From contig NW_022098031.1 in NCBI RefSeq assembly GCF_002288925.2, positions 709,460 to 773,459 of the forward strand: DNA of 64,000 bases, given 5' to 3'. The notes below the pieces were generated by a model. It searched no databases. It saw nothing but the letters and a program-made list of their open reading frames with translations, and was not told where the DNA came from. The position numbers and the translations under genes are program-made. Shown here piece after piece: positions 36,790-48,894 of this stretch (positions are counted from its first letter, which is position 1; every line of letters begins with the position of its first letter). Source of the stretch: Delphinapterus leucas (taxonomy: Eukaryota; Chordata; Mammalia; Artiodactyla; Monodontidae).

Positions 36790-38100
36790 CAACTGATTCA
36801 ATATACATTTCAGCTCCAATTTTGCATCCTGAGAACACTTAAACATAATTTTAAAACTCCCCAAAAAGAGATCTCCATGCCTCGATAGTTTCACTGGAGA
36901 ACTCAACCAAATGTTTAAAGAAGAATTAACACAAATTCTACACAATCTCTTCCAGAAATTAGAAGAGATTTGTATTATAAAGCTAGTATTCTCTGATACT
37001 GATACTAGACAAAGACAGTGAGACTCATCAAGAAAAAAGAAAGAGGGCTCAAATCAATAAAATTAGAAATGAAAAAGGACAAGTTACAACGGACATAGAA
37101 ATAAAAGGATCATGAGAGATTACTACAAGCAACTATATGCCAATAAAATGGACAACCTAGAAGAAATGGACAAATTCTTAGAAAGGTACAATTTCCCAAG
37201 ACTGAATCAGGAAGAAATAGAAAATATGAACAGACCAATCACAAGTACTGAAATTGAAACTGTGATTAAAAAAACTCCCAACAAACAAAAGTCCAGGACC
37301 AGATGGCTTCACAGGTGAATTCTATCAAACATTTAGACTTCTCTAAAGTTAACATTTTAGAGACTTCTCTTAGTTAACACCTATCCTTCTGAAACTATTC
37401 CAGAAAATTGCAGAGGAAGGAACACTCCCAAACTCATTCTCTAAGGCCACCATCACCCTGATACCAAAACTAGACAAAGACAGTGAAAAAAAAAACCCGC
37501 AAAACTACAGACCAATATCCCTCACGAATATAGATGCGATAATCTTTAACAAACTATTAGCAAATAGAAATCAGTAATAAGTAAAAAGAAGTACACCATG
37601 ATCAAGTGGGGTTGATTCCAGAGACCAAAGGTTTGTTCAGTATTAGAAAATCAATCCATTTAATCCACCATATTGACAAGCCATATTAACAAGAAAATTA
37701 CATGAACATATCAATCAGTACAAAAAAATTTATATAACATTCTTAACATGACAATATTACAGAAAATGGAGAGCAAATTAGTGGCTATCAGAGGGTTAAG
37801 ATGAGCAGAAGTACAAGGAGAGTGGGCAGGAGTTGGGTGTGGCCATAAAAAGGCAACATGAGAAATTATTCTCATTGAAATATTCTCTATATTGATTGCA
37901 TTGATATAAATATGGTGGTTGTGATACTGCACTGCAGTCTTAAGAGATGTTCCCATTGGTGGGAACTAGATAAAGGGAGCACAGGAGTTCCCTATATTAT
38001 TTCTTATATATGCACGTGAGCACAGGAGTTCCCTATATTATTTCTTATATATGCACGTGACTCTATAACTATCTCAAAATAAAAAGTTTAATTAAAAAGA
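36790..38100 (+). mobile_element. Old L1 ORF2 and 3' UTR, rearranged
   Basis: Reverse-transcriptase-region sequence. The frame at 37112-37318 reads [20 protein letters not shown], then [20 protein letters not shown], typical of L1 ORF2, and breaks soon after by frameshift. The 36850-37020 part carries motifs that normally lie downstream (tcactggagaactc, caaatgtttaaagaagaatt), so two L1 pieces are joined out of order. The end at 37740-38100 is an L1 3' UTR with a 41-bp tandem duplication. Confidence 0.75.
37977..38058. repeat. 41-bp perfect tandem duplication
   Basis: Two identical 41-base units beginning gagcacaggagttccctata, at 37977-38017 and 38018-38058. Confidence 0.95.
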
Positions 38101-38254
38101 TTTACCACAGAAGACATGCCTTTCTTAGATATTTTACCACATAATTGTCTAAACATAATTTTGTGGCTGAAAGTTTCTACTTCAGGCACCCAAAGTATGC
38201 ATACTGAGTGTTCACTGTGTCTCTATCACTCTTCTAGGCCTGTATATTGATTGG

Positions 38255-38710
38255 CTGATTCATTCATTTAATAATATATTTATTGAGTATCACTGTACAC
38301 CAGATGCATTCCTGGGCACTGAAAATAAGGGCGAAGTGCACAAAGGAAAATCCCTATTCTCATGGAGCATGCATTGTAATGAGGACAGATCCACAGATAA
38401 TGATACCTATAACAGAGAAAAGTAAAGCAAGAAAGAGGCATAGAAAATTCTAGCTGGGAGGAGTTTTAATCATAAATACGTTAGATCCTCTTTGAAGAGG
38501 TGGTATTTGAGGCTAAATTTCAAAAGATGAAGGAAGAGACACATACATTACTAGGGAAGAGAATGCTGGGTTGAAAAAGGACCTTACGGACCATTAAAAT
38601 GACTGTGGATTTTATTCTTTATGATTTGAGAGATTCAGTAAATTTGTAATGAACAAATCCTTCTCCATCTGAGGAGATTACTGCAGGGTTTTAGGAAAAG
38701 GGCCAAAAAA
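38255..38710 (+). repeat. Ancient interspersed repeat, copy 7
   Basis: attcatttaataatatattt-attgagtatc, gcattcctgggcactgaaaa, tcatggagcatgcattgtaa, tttgaagaggtggtatttga, gaatgctgggttgaaa and gattttattctttatgattt follow the family order. Confidence 0.6.
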
Positions 38711-41587
38711 AAATCACTGTTTTCAGAGTCAATTTATGTTGCTTCCTAATCTAAATTTAGCAGAGTACCCAATTTTCCATAATATTGTATTCAAATTTCT
38801 GCTACAACTATACAAAGCAGAGTAAGGTCCACCTGAGTTATTCGATATCACGTCCTATACTCTTTTCAATACAGCACCCTCTAGTCAGGCTTCCATCTCA
38901 GCCTTGACCCCTTATTACATTCCTTTGTACTACTATGTGTTTTCCCTTGCTGTGTCTTGGAATTTCTATTTACTCCCCTCTATCTATCTCACCATTTTCA
39001 TGAATAGCGATGGGGCCACAGAGTGGCTTACCATAAGTGCTTTAGCATACCCATAATCTTCAGGTCTACCTAACCTCCGCCATCTAAGATTGCTCAAATA
39101 AAAAGAAGAATGTTCTTTGATATGTACAACTGACATTTTCTCATAGCATATTGAGGAACAACAAAAAGAATATTTAGTAAACTTAGCTATTTTATTGATC
39201 TATACCAGGTAAATCTAAGTAAACATTAGTATACCTGACTATGAAATTCAAGTTCCAAAACCATATCATCATCTTCTAATTAGGTTACTGAGTCTAAACT
39301 TCTATAAAGCAATTCCAAAGCTATCAATAAGCAACATCCAGTTGCTATTCCACTTCTTCAATACGGCCTTCCATAAAAGGTATTTCTCCTGAATTCCTAT
39401 TTGATTCAATCTTCAATCCACACAACTGACATATTTATGTAGGTTTGTGTTTAATTGCTTTATATTTATTACATATGTCTTTACAATAATGGTGGAGTTA
39501 TTTGGACCTGCAGAGCCGAGATCACCAATGCCATTTGGGATTCAAACTTGAGTCTTGAACCCCAAACACAAAGCCTGGACTCAGTAAGCATTACATGAGT
39601 ATATGCTGGTCAAATGTCCACCATACCACAAGTATAAAGGATACTTTTCACCTGATGTTCACTCTAAAGGAAAGTATTATATTTAATAATTAAGTCTGTA
39701 TGAAATATATTTTGTAAAGCATTTGAACTTCAATTAAAGTAGCAATGCTAATAGCTATTTCTCTCTGATCCATGACAGGCAACTATAATGGCTTTTGTGC
39801 TTTCTACAATTACTGACTGGTAAGTAGAATGTGCCAATTCACTTGCTTAAGAACAAACAGGACCACACAATTTTCCTGCATGTTTGACTTCTCATCTCGA
39901 CTGAGGACAGCAATGTCACTGGGATGCAGACAAAGGAAAAAGTAAACTTCTTTTGAATTAGCACATTAATTTGCAACCTTGAGAAAACTTTTACCATCCA
40001 CATCCACTCTATTAAATGGTACTTAAGAATGGTCTAAATTCTCATAAATGGTATATCTTATTTTTTTTAAAAAGCTGGTAAATGGAAGTTAGATTTTGTC
40101 CTAATCACAGTTCGCCCAGTAATCTCTACACTGCTCACAGAGGCCCACAAAATAGGGCTCCAAATAAAGTACATAACAAATACATTTCTTAAATAATTCT
40201 TAGGGGAACGGCGGTCATGGCTTTGTAGAAGAGGCCTGAGAGTTTACATATATGCTATTAAACACTACACAGTTATTTGAAAGAACCAAGAGTAGAAGGG
40301 GAAAAAAACAGGGATATTAAACACACTCCCATTCGGTGCTGATCCATTAACATATCTGCAAGCTCAGTGGACTTCCAGTGGGCCCATCTAGGTGCCTAAT
40401 ACCTCCTACTGAACAAAAAGCTAATAAAGAAATCACTGCTGAAAAGAACACCCCTAAAAACCACAACTGAGTATTTCACTTTCCCTCAGTTAAGTTTTGG
40501 GCATCCAAGGGATATAGCTTATTTTCCTCTTTTGATTCTAAATTACTGAACTTGGAAGAGCGTTGAATAAATCCAAACTGTAAAATTATCTTCCAGAAAA
40601 AAAGAACAAATTTTCAAACTCAATATTAAATCACCATATTTACTAAGATTTGAAAATAATATGGATAAGTGCACGCATTTTGAACTAATTTGAGATTTTA
40701 AAAGTTAAGTCCTGTATGCACTTGAACTTGCTATAATATTTCTATTGGTACATATAATATACTTGGACAGAAAATGCTATTAAAATTACTAGGTTTGGGG
40801 GCCTTCATCTGTATTTGCCTTATTCTGACGTGTTTGACTGCGACAATGGAACCAGTTTAGACACTGAACACTAATCTCCTCATAAATTCAATCATCTATG
40901 ATGCATGTTTAACTGTGCCCAATATGACCAAGTTTACACTGAGAAAAATACCCAATAATCCCTGGAAGGAATGTTAAGGTCAGACACTAGGCAGCAAGGG
41001 AGTGAGCCAAATTTGATTTTACTTCATGTCAAAAGTAAGTACAGAGTCAGTGACTCACAGCTGACTTTACACTGTGACTAATCTTAGACCATCATAAATT
41101 AGAAGTTTGCAACAGCTATAAAACTGCTTCCATTCTGAACAATGAATCTCCAGTTCTTACTAATGTCTTATCAACAAACAATTCATGTGAACCCAGATAA
41201 AAGCAAATTATTTACCTAGTAAAAATTGTAATCATAAATACAATTACATGCTAGATCTGAAAATCAATTTTAAAGATAAACAAATTATTTAAATATTTTT
41301 AAAGCAGCAGTTAATACTCATGTTTCATATGAATGACTCTCCTGAATTGAAAAAACTTACATTTGCCTGGGAGAAAATATCTATAATTTTGCCTGATGAA
41401 AGTGTGGAAATAATACATTGCAGTGGAGTAACACCCTTATGAAAAATTATGAATTTCATGAGAAAACAATTCATTTCTTTCTTTTACAAAAATTTGAGTG
41501 CCTAGAATGCCCAAGGCTCTTTGCTATGAACTGTGAGTAAAATAAAGACAAATAAGACATAGCCCCACAAGCAAAGAGTATACAGTG
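38711..41587. other. Intronic sequence, nothing recognised
   Basis: About 2.9 kb inside the large intron. I see no FN3-like coding frame on the minus strand, no other exon and no repeat I can name with confidence. Confidence 0.4.
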
Positions 41588-41757
41588 AAATAGAATGGTT
41601 CTCAAATTTCAGCACTGTCTCTCACCTCACATACCTTGTTTAAAGGAAGATTTGTGAGTTTTATTTTCCAAACTCTGATTCCACAGGTCTAGAGTAGGGC
41701 CTCGGGGATGTACCTTCTGATGCAGGGAGAGTCAGCAGTCCAAACTTTGAGCAACAT
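41588..41757 (+). mobile_element. MER5-like hAT relic
   Basis: aatggttctcaaatttcagc at the left and ccaaactttgagcaacattt at the right form weak inverted ends. The interior has ccaaactctgattccacagg and tagagtagggcctcggggat. More decayed than the element at 4992. Confidence 0.5.
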
Positions 41758-42361
41758 TTGTCTTCAGTAGTAAGGGAGCACATAATACATGGTACAATAT
41801 GCCTAATACCTTCCTAATTCATTGGTTTAGAATTCCTTCAGTCTCCATTCATGCGATCTTTTAATCCTGACTTAAAATCTAATTCAAATCCTTAAAGGAT
41901 TTTTTTTTTTTAACAAAGACCTGTCCTTAAGTTCAGGTGGCTCTACATCAAGTGTATATACTTTGATTATGCATCTCTGTTCTACTAATTAAACTTCTGC
42001 TTCATTCCTGTGACTGAGCAGTCACCTTGAGTACCAGTAGAATCAATAATAATGAGTCCTCTGCCCTGTTCTCTGAGTTCTGAACCTCTCATTTATCTCA
42101 GAATTACTGTCCTGTCTTTCGTTGCCAGTTCTCTAGGACTCAGCTCCCGTCCAATGATCAAGACCATTTCACTTGGTACTAGACCACCCTGATGCAGACC
42201 ACCTGCCTGCATTTGAACATATTTCCTTCTCTCAGACTCTGTATAGCAATGATCTGCTGCCCACCCACTGAGGAAACACCTGCTACCCCTTTCTGGACCT
42301 CTCTGACACTGTTTGCCTGTCCTCACTGCTACACATCACCTGCCATCAAAATTCCTGGGTA

Positions 42362-42515
42362 ATCTAGTCCAGTAATTCAGAAAATTTACAGAGAATCATC
42401 AGAGAGATGCTTAAAACTACAGATTCTTGGGCTTCATCTCTTGAGGCTATGATTCAGCCAAGTCTACAGTGAAGTCTAGGAATCTGTAGTTTTAATGCTT
42501 AACATGTCATTGAAG
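42362..42515. repeat. Possible DNA-transposon relic, then (CA)n
   Basis: gattcttgggcttcatctct, ctatgattcagccaagtcta and gtctaggaatctgtagtttt have the look of MER-type hAT elements. A CA-rich run follows at 42520-42550. Confidence 0.4.
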
Positions 42516-42661
42516 ACTTAAACACACTCACACACATACACACACACACTTAAGCTGGGCTTTTAAGAACTAATACAATTTTGTGTGACGTAGAAAGGGA
42601 GCAGGAAAATCTGATGGTGAAAAGTATTGAGCAAGTTTAAAGAAGGGAATCTAATCAATTA

Positions 42662-42710
42662 TTAGCCCATAGCATGTGCTTAATAAATGTCTTTTGAAAT
42701 GAATACATGA
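42662..42710 (+). repeat. LINE-2 tail relic
   Basis: agcccatagcatgtgcttaa-taaatgtcttttgaaatgaa. Confidence 0.6.
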
Positions 42711-42999
42711 AATCTAACGTGCTGAATAAAGTTTGGCTACAGGTATCAGTTATATGAAGAGATGCAGTGGAGGAACAAAAGAATGAAAAGCTAAACAGAA
42801 GTCAAATCTAACTGGTGATGAATTCTGGGGTATATTTTGTACACGATGAGAATAGGTAAAACATTTGGAGTATTCTGGGCCATCTCTTATACATAGTACC
42901 TTTCATTATCACCTCTATGCTTCAGATACCTAAATCTCCATGTCTACTTCTTACCCCTCAAGTAATAAAATTCAACAGCCAACACATAAATGCTCTAAA

Positions 43000-43396
43000 T
43001 TGTATGTTAGAGCCAATTCAATCAAAATAAGTGGGTGGAAAGATGGTACTGACAGGCAGGCTGAATGAGTATGGGTGATAAGGCCCCTTTGGGTATTACT
43101 ACAGGAAGCAACAAGTCTGATATAAAATGAGGGCAGTCAAGATGAAGAAGGGGCAAATTGCAGAGCCATGGCAGAGACTGAACTGATAAGCTCTGATTAT
43201 ATGTAGGAGAGATGGGAGGAAGAATCACATAAGAATATGAGGCTTGATCCCCAACTGATTATAAAGAACAGGTATAGAAAAGTGAGGAAGAGAAGGAGAA
43301 TTCATGTTACATAAATTCCATTTTGAATATGTTTAGGGTTAATATACCAACCAGGTCCTCAGCTGAAACTTTCTAACAATTTGTGTGGCTGTTGGT

Positions 43397-43438
<42 letters not shown>

Positions 43439-44500
43439 AAGAGACAGAGACAGAAGATAAAATGCAAGAGAAAGTAGATTAAATTGATGGAGTTATGTTC
43501 TAGAGGAAACACGAGTTTGAAACAAAAATGAGCAGTTAGATTCCTGAAAAGAGGAAGGCAATGATGTTCCCAAGGGAGGCTACCTTGAGAGCATAAATAG
43601 AGATATCGGTAAATTTTGAAGGAAGGCAAATCAATTCTCTTTGATGCTATTAGTAAAATGAATAATAGCATCAAAGATGGATGATAGTGGGGGTAGACCA
43701 TGTTCAGAGTAAGAGCAGAATTTTCCTATGGAAAATTGATTAAGTGTAAACAGGGATGTAGAGTAGATTGTGGAGCAATTGGGAGAGTTAAAGAATAGCT
43801 GAACAAGATAGAACCATTTACATTTTCTCCGGCACTATTCATCAGCCAGCATCTAGTGAAAGCAAACAGTGGGGTCCTTTCAGAGTTGGGAATCGCCTGG
43901 AAGATGAGTTACAGTGACACGCCTTGCGATGTAAGGAGCAAGAGATAGTTGTTGTTGCAACGCGTCCATTCCAGATGAATAGGTGAGACACTAAAGTCTC
44001 AAGAAATGTTGCCTTGAAAGGATGAGAAGAAAAAGATACTGAAATCAGAGAAGGTACACCATGTCTTGAAGTTCTGTGGTTTATAGCCTCAAAGATAGAA
44101 AAGTAGAGTAAAACTGGGTGATGCTGATTTCAAAAGGAGGAAAGGGTTAAAAGATATTTCAAAGATAAGGATCCAGAGGTGCCAGAGGTAAACAATTATG
44201 TCAATACCTACAGTCCCCAGTAGGGAGGACCTCCAGGGAAGTGGTGTTATTGGGAAGGAGTCAGGTTTTCATTTATATGAAGAGGTACAATATTAGAGAA
44301 GGTAGAAGATGAAAGAGATTATGACTTAGGGTGGATCACTGTTAGAGAGAGTAAGAGTTTTCCTCTTTAAAGACTAGAGCTTAGTGACCTAGATATTTTT
44401 ATTCCAATAATAGAAAAGATGAAGGCTGGTATAAAGAGAAGGCAGTAGATGAAACTGAGTCTGACACTGCAACTTTGGAATTCAGGGAAGCATCAAGAAT
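43000..44500 (+). repeat. Possible long copy of an ancient interspersed repeat
   Basis: Purine-rich plus strand with motifs such as ttgaatatgtttagggttaa, atagagatatcggtaaattt, gtggagcaattgggagagtt, tcaggttttcatttatatga and gaaggcagtagatgaaactg, similar in style and order to the family above. It contains the (GT)n at 43394. Assignment is tentative. Confidence 0.35.
43394..43438. repeat. Microsatellite (GT)n
   Basis: About 20 GT units with one early interruption. A likely polymorphic marker. Confidence 0.95.
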
Positions 44501-44532
44501 GCCATAAATCAATTAAAAAAAAAGATATATAT

Positions 44533-44556
44533 CTGTGTGTGTGTGTGTGTGTGTGT
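44533..44556. repeat. Microsatellite (TG)n
   Basis: About 12 TG units between AT-rich flanks, 375 bases beyond the donor of the exon at 44932. Confidence 0.9.
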
Positions 44557-44902
44557 ATATGTTACATATTCATTCCCTATTTTAAATTACAATAAAACAT
44601 AGTTCAGTAAGTTTAGTGTTTGTATAATAAGAAATAGATACTTGTAAAAACACAATGAAGCAGATTTTCTCTTTTTTCCTCCTTTCAGCCTCCCATTGCT
44701 ATGGAGGTGGTTCAATGGACCACACAGCTGGCCCTCAGGTAACATGTGGGATGAAAAAGTATGTGTTATATTTTTAAATATTTCTTTTAAAGTTTTAGAC
44801 AAATGTGCTATAAAGATTACAAAGGTTATTGACAAACGTAGGACACAGTCCAGGAACAGTTTTGTGTTTCAGGTTAGTTCTTTCAAGTAAATTACATGCT
44901 TC

Positions 44903-44938
44903 AGATCAGTTACCTGTTTCACATCAGTTACCTGTTTC
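44903..44938 (-). repeat. 18-bp tandem duplication spanning a splice donor
   Basis: Plus-strand copies 44903-44920 (agatcagttacctgtttc) and 44921-44938 (acatcagttacctgtttc) differ at one base. On the gene strand each reads gaaacag/gtaactgat, so exon end and donor are present twice. The copy at 44921-44938 contains the real exon end (44932). Confidence 0.95.
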
Positions 44939-45201
44939 GGGTAGCGTGCTGATGTTGCATGCACTTTCATCACCTTCACCAGCTGAGGTTGAAGCTCTTA
45001 TTTTAAAGACATACGAGGTATTGGCGAGAAGTTTCATGAAAGTATACATGTGATCTTGGGGAGAGATTTTTGTAGCATTCCTTTCAACTGTTATCATATA
45101 ATGTGTAATTATTCCATTTGCCTTTTTGGGTGGATCCCACTTCACTAAAGCTGACTGCCAGCTAGTTGCCATACACTCTATGTTCTGTACAACATCTGGA
45201 A
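44932..45201 (-). CDS. PTPRQ: PTPRQ exon: one complete FN3 domain, duplicated donor
   Basis: 270 bases, phase 1 to phase 1, acceptor tctcttaag, donor gtaact. It encodes [17 protein letters not shown], the strand-B tryptophan in [46 protein letters not shown], and ends STLPET. Sequons NAT, NTS and NIS are present. The last bases of the exon and its donor are part of an 18-bp tandem duplication (44903-44938), so a second identical donor core lies 18 bases downstream. Only the first donor keeps the frame open: reading on to the second meets TGA after Gly-Asn. The phase and the junction ET-V-PSTP to the next exon support the first donor. Confidence 0.95.
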
Positions 45202-46519
45202 CTTAAGAGATAAGCAAATGCCCAAAGTTAAAATTTATACACATGTAGTAGATAAATGATTTCATTATGCGATTCCTAGAAAAAGTCATGTTTAGGAGTA
45301 GAGACAGAATAAAAATTTAACATATCAACCTTTCAATGTGCGCTCAAAAAATTCTTAACATGGGCTGAATCAAATGGCAGTTGGCCCATTTTCTATGTTA
45401 CCATATTAATCCTTACAATACTGAATCCATCACTGAATATTCTCCTAGGCCCAAGCAGCAACCACATCCTCAAATCCTCAGTAGCAACTATGTAGCCAGC
45501 CTCAAGCTCAGGCAGTGGTTGAAGCCTGCCCTCTTTACCTCTTAATGGGAAGGAGCAGTCTTAGCCATACTTTATGATGGAACTTTTTAATGCAAAACGT
45601 AGATGTAGGTGCCTCACTGAAATGGGTACTTCTCAGGGAAATGTCTGATTATATAATGTCCCCTAATGTAAGCATAGCTCTTTTTGTCACACTAAAAAGA
45701 GGAAGCTATAAAGAAAATTTGCATAGAGTCAATTTGTGGATTACAAACAGCAAGCAGTGAAAAGAAACAACTTGTCATTGTGCAAAACATAGTTATTTAA
45801 AGAATATTCAAGTAATCTTTGACTTGCCTACAGTTCTCTCCTGTGGTGTAAATTTCTATCTTTACAAACGCTTCTTCCTCTGTAAGATAAAGGCATCAAA
45901 ACTAAAGGAGAATAACTTGGGGGTGTGTGTGTGTGGCATTTAAAATGAAAGAAAAGCCAATTCCTAGGCTGATCCAGGGCTCTGGCAGTTAAATATGGTT
46001 AATTATTTGCTTTCTTATTTTCAAAAACATATACTAATACCAATAAATGAAAAAGAGACAGTTGCTAATTTACTTAAGTTTAGATTATAAACCTGGATTT
46101 TGTGAACAACTATTTCACTGACTCTCCAAACTTAAAAACAATTAATTAGCCAGCTGATAACACTTGAAGTTGAGAATTTTATTTAACCAATCAGGGCATA
46201 GGACTTTGTGGAATTATTTTATTTTGCTGGTAAAAAAATTTTTTATTGGTTTACATAATACTGTCTACAAGATTAGCCTTGATTTTTATCTATCTGTGTG
46301 TAAACAGTTAAAATGTTTTTTTCTTTACGGGTTTAGCCTTTTTCTATAGTATCATTCAGTTATGATATGCATTTCCTACAGTCACGTCCAGTTTGCACTA
46401 GAGGTCAGACACTGATGTTCTAGTTCAGTTTCTTCACTAATTTTCTCAGCCCTTTTCATCTAATCTGCCTGAATCATGGCTTCTTCATCTGAAGTATGGG
46501 CACAGGGACAACCGTAATG
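45202..46519. other. PTPRQ intron (2.6 kb), nothing recognised in this part
   Basis: No further exon is needed here, because phases and sequence join directly between 47818 and 45201. No repeat named. Confidence 0.5.
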
Positions 46520-46760
46520 TTTTTTTTAGTATCTGTGTGTCCAACACTCTAATAAGTGCTTCATATGGGTCTTTTCAAATATTTTTCCCAACAACCTTCT
46601 GGGTGGCTACTGCTAATGTGTGTTTCTTTTCAGTTAAAGATACAGAGGCTCAGAGGAGGCACGTGCCTTTGCCAGGGTTATACAACTAGCAAGTCACAGA
46701 GCTTGGATTCCAATCCAGGCACTGACTGCAGAGCATGAACTCTTATCCACTATAAATACT
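46520..46760 (-). repeat. MIR SINE relic
   Basis: gttaaagatacagaggctca-gagg, gccagggttatacaactagc-aagtcacagagcttggattc and caatccaggcactgactgca are the reverse of the MIR consensus. Confidence 0.75.
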
Positions 46761-47004
46761 ACTTACTTAGCCTGTCTTATAGGCATGCCATGAAAATAGT
46801 ATCAGGTATTCATAAATTAATGTAAAATGGTTAATTTATCAGTGAGTGGTCTCCAATTTCAATTTAGAGATTCACTAAAACAAAAAGAAATGCACCCAGA
46901 GGTATAGGGAAGAAATGACTAGAGCAGGATCTTGCGCTTATTCAATAATCATTGACCAAAAAAAAAAAGAGCGAGGAAGAGTTGCCTTTAAAAATATGGT
47001 CCAG

Positions 47005-47210
47005 GGCTTCCCTGGTGGCGCAGTGGTTGAGAGTCCGCCTGCCGATGCAGGGGACAAGGGTTCGTGCCCCGGTCCGGGAAGATCCCACAATGCCGCAGAG
47101 CGACTGGGCCCGTGAGCCATGGCCACTGAGCCTGCGCGTTCGGAGCCTGTGCTCCGCAACGGGAGAAGCCACAGCAGTGAGAGGTCCGCGTACCGCAAAA
47201 AAAAAAAAAA
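47005..47210 (+). mobile_element. CHR-type SINE, short cetacean form
   Basis: ggcttccctggtggcgcagt start, A box tggcgcagtggttgag, B box gggttcgtgccc, 3' end gcgtaccgc followed by polyA. The target duplication aaatatggtccag / aaatacggtccag (about 46992-47004 and 47209-47221) differs at one base. It sits in the PTPRQ intron in antisense to the gene. Confidence 0.95.
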
Positions 47211-47817
47211 ATACGGTCCAGTTGAGAGAAGGAAAAGTATTAAATCATTAAATCAGTTATAAATTAAAACTATTCAGTACACAGTTGAGTTATGACATGT
47301 AGGTGATGCACAGGTAAGTTGTTTAATTAGAGCGATGGTATTTCAGTCTTCACGGTCCCCTCCACATGTCACAAATGGACTACGGGAAAGTAAAAGCTTA
47401 CATACTGACTAGTGCTCTTCAAATGTCACAACACATCTTCTTTAAAAAATTACAGATTTTTTTTCATGAAAATATAAATCAACCTGTTAAAAGTGATTAA
47501 TGGTTCATTTCTCCTTTTTTTCCCAGCTGTCTCAGATGGTACTAAGAAGTAGGTAATTTTTACATATATCTAGAAGCCTACTTTGTTCCTAAAGTAGTCT
47601 TTTATTTCAGCTTCCTCAGTTCAAAGTGAAAAACCATGTGTAAATATGTATCTATTTGATTGCAAACAAGACAACCCAGCCTATCCTTAAAGCACTGAAA
47701 TTCAACTTCCCTTTGAATGAACAATTAAATATTGATAGTCAAATAAATTGAGAAAGGAAAGGGAAAAGTGTTAAAATACAAAATCAAACATTTTAGGATC
47801 CAAAATCCATATCTAAC

Positions 47818-47959
47818 CTGATTCTTGGGTTGTGAATTTTACTACGTTACTAAATTGATTGCCATTTCCAACTTTAGTAAAGGCAGATATGCTGATAGAA
47901 TAGGTGCTGATGGGTTCCAGTCCAACAAGTTTGGCTTCAGTTTGCAAACCTGAAATATT
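47818..47959 (-). CDS. PTPRQ: PTPRQ exon: C-terminal half of an FN3 domain
   Basis: 142 bases, phase 0 to phase 1, acceptor tgcttttcag, donor gttaga. It has no long open frame of its own because there is no internal Met; I read it directly. It encodes [16 protein letters not shown], then [17 protein letters not shown] and [11 protein letters not shown], the E, F and G strands of an FN3 domain. The donor gttaga departs from the consensus at +3 (t for a/g) and +5 (g is kept), so it is weaker than the other donors here. It joins the next exon as QES-V-PDVVQN. Confidence 0.92.
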
Positions 47960-48394
47960 CTGAAAAGCAGAAATAAAATTCTTTGTCACAATGCATCATC
48001 AAAAAACTTATTTATAACTGGAAGAAATATTTAATACATCAAAATTATGTCTTCTGTGTTTAACCTATGATTTAGTAAGCACAGGTATTTTTTATTAAAA
48101 ATTAAACATTTTTTTTGTGTGCCCCAGGGTGTGCTCAGCTGATAAAGCAAGGATGAACTGGATACCCTCTCAGCACTGAAGAATCTCATAACTGCCATTT
48201 GTTTTTAAAGCTGAAGTGTTTTGTTTTCATTTTGTCTCCCTGATTTTTACTTGGAATTACATACTGATTACTTCCTTAAAATTGGCTAAAATTGAAGTTC
48301 TCAACTGAAATACAACTTAAGAGCAGTCAGTGGTACTTGATTTTTCTTGAATTCATCTAAATTCATTTTTTAATTCTCAGTAGCATTTTGTGTA

Positions 48395-48480
48395 AATTAA
48401 TTTATTCATCAGCTATTGTATGGTAGGCACTGGGAATACAGCAGTGAATGAAACAGAACCTCTGCTCCTATGAAGCTTAA
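48395..48480 (-). repeat. LINE-2 tail relic
   Basis: ttattcatcagctattgtat-ggtaggcactgggaatacag, then tgaagctta, the antisense L2/ancient-repeat start pattern. Confidence 0.55.
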
Positions 48481-48894
48481 ACTATGAGTTTTCCCAGACA
48501 ACTCCTAAATTTCTAATTTTATGCAATCTCTTAGGAAAATGAAAAAAAAGAACAGTTATCACAGTTGTTCAAAAGAGGATATTATTTCTCATAGAAAATT
48601 TTACCATCAAATATAAAGCCTTCATTCAAAGAGAATTGTCCTAATAGAAAGAGCACTTAAGATTGATAGTTACCCTATGGAAAAAGAAGACAATCTCCTA
48701 TGTGGTATAATTTTAAGAATACTGCATTATATCTAATCCGAAATATAAACTACTTTCACTTATATATTAAACATTTCAGTGGCAGAAATTTAGCAAGACT
48801 ACTAATGCTCAGGGCACTCACAGTTAGAATCATATTTTAAATTAATCTCTTGCAAGTCACTGACATACTTTATGAACTCACTGTATTACGCTTT

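Noticed and set aside
37112..37318. Candidate reverse-transcriptase gene
   Set aside because: A 68-codon remnant of L1 ORF2 with frameshifts either side; inactive.
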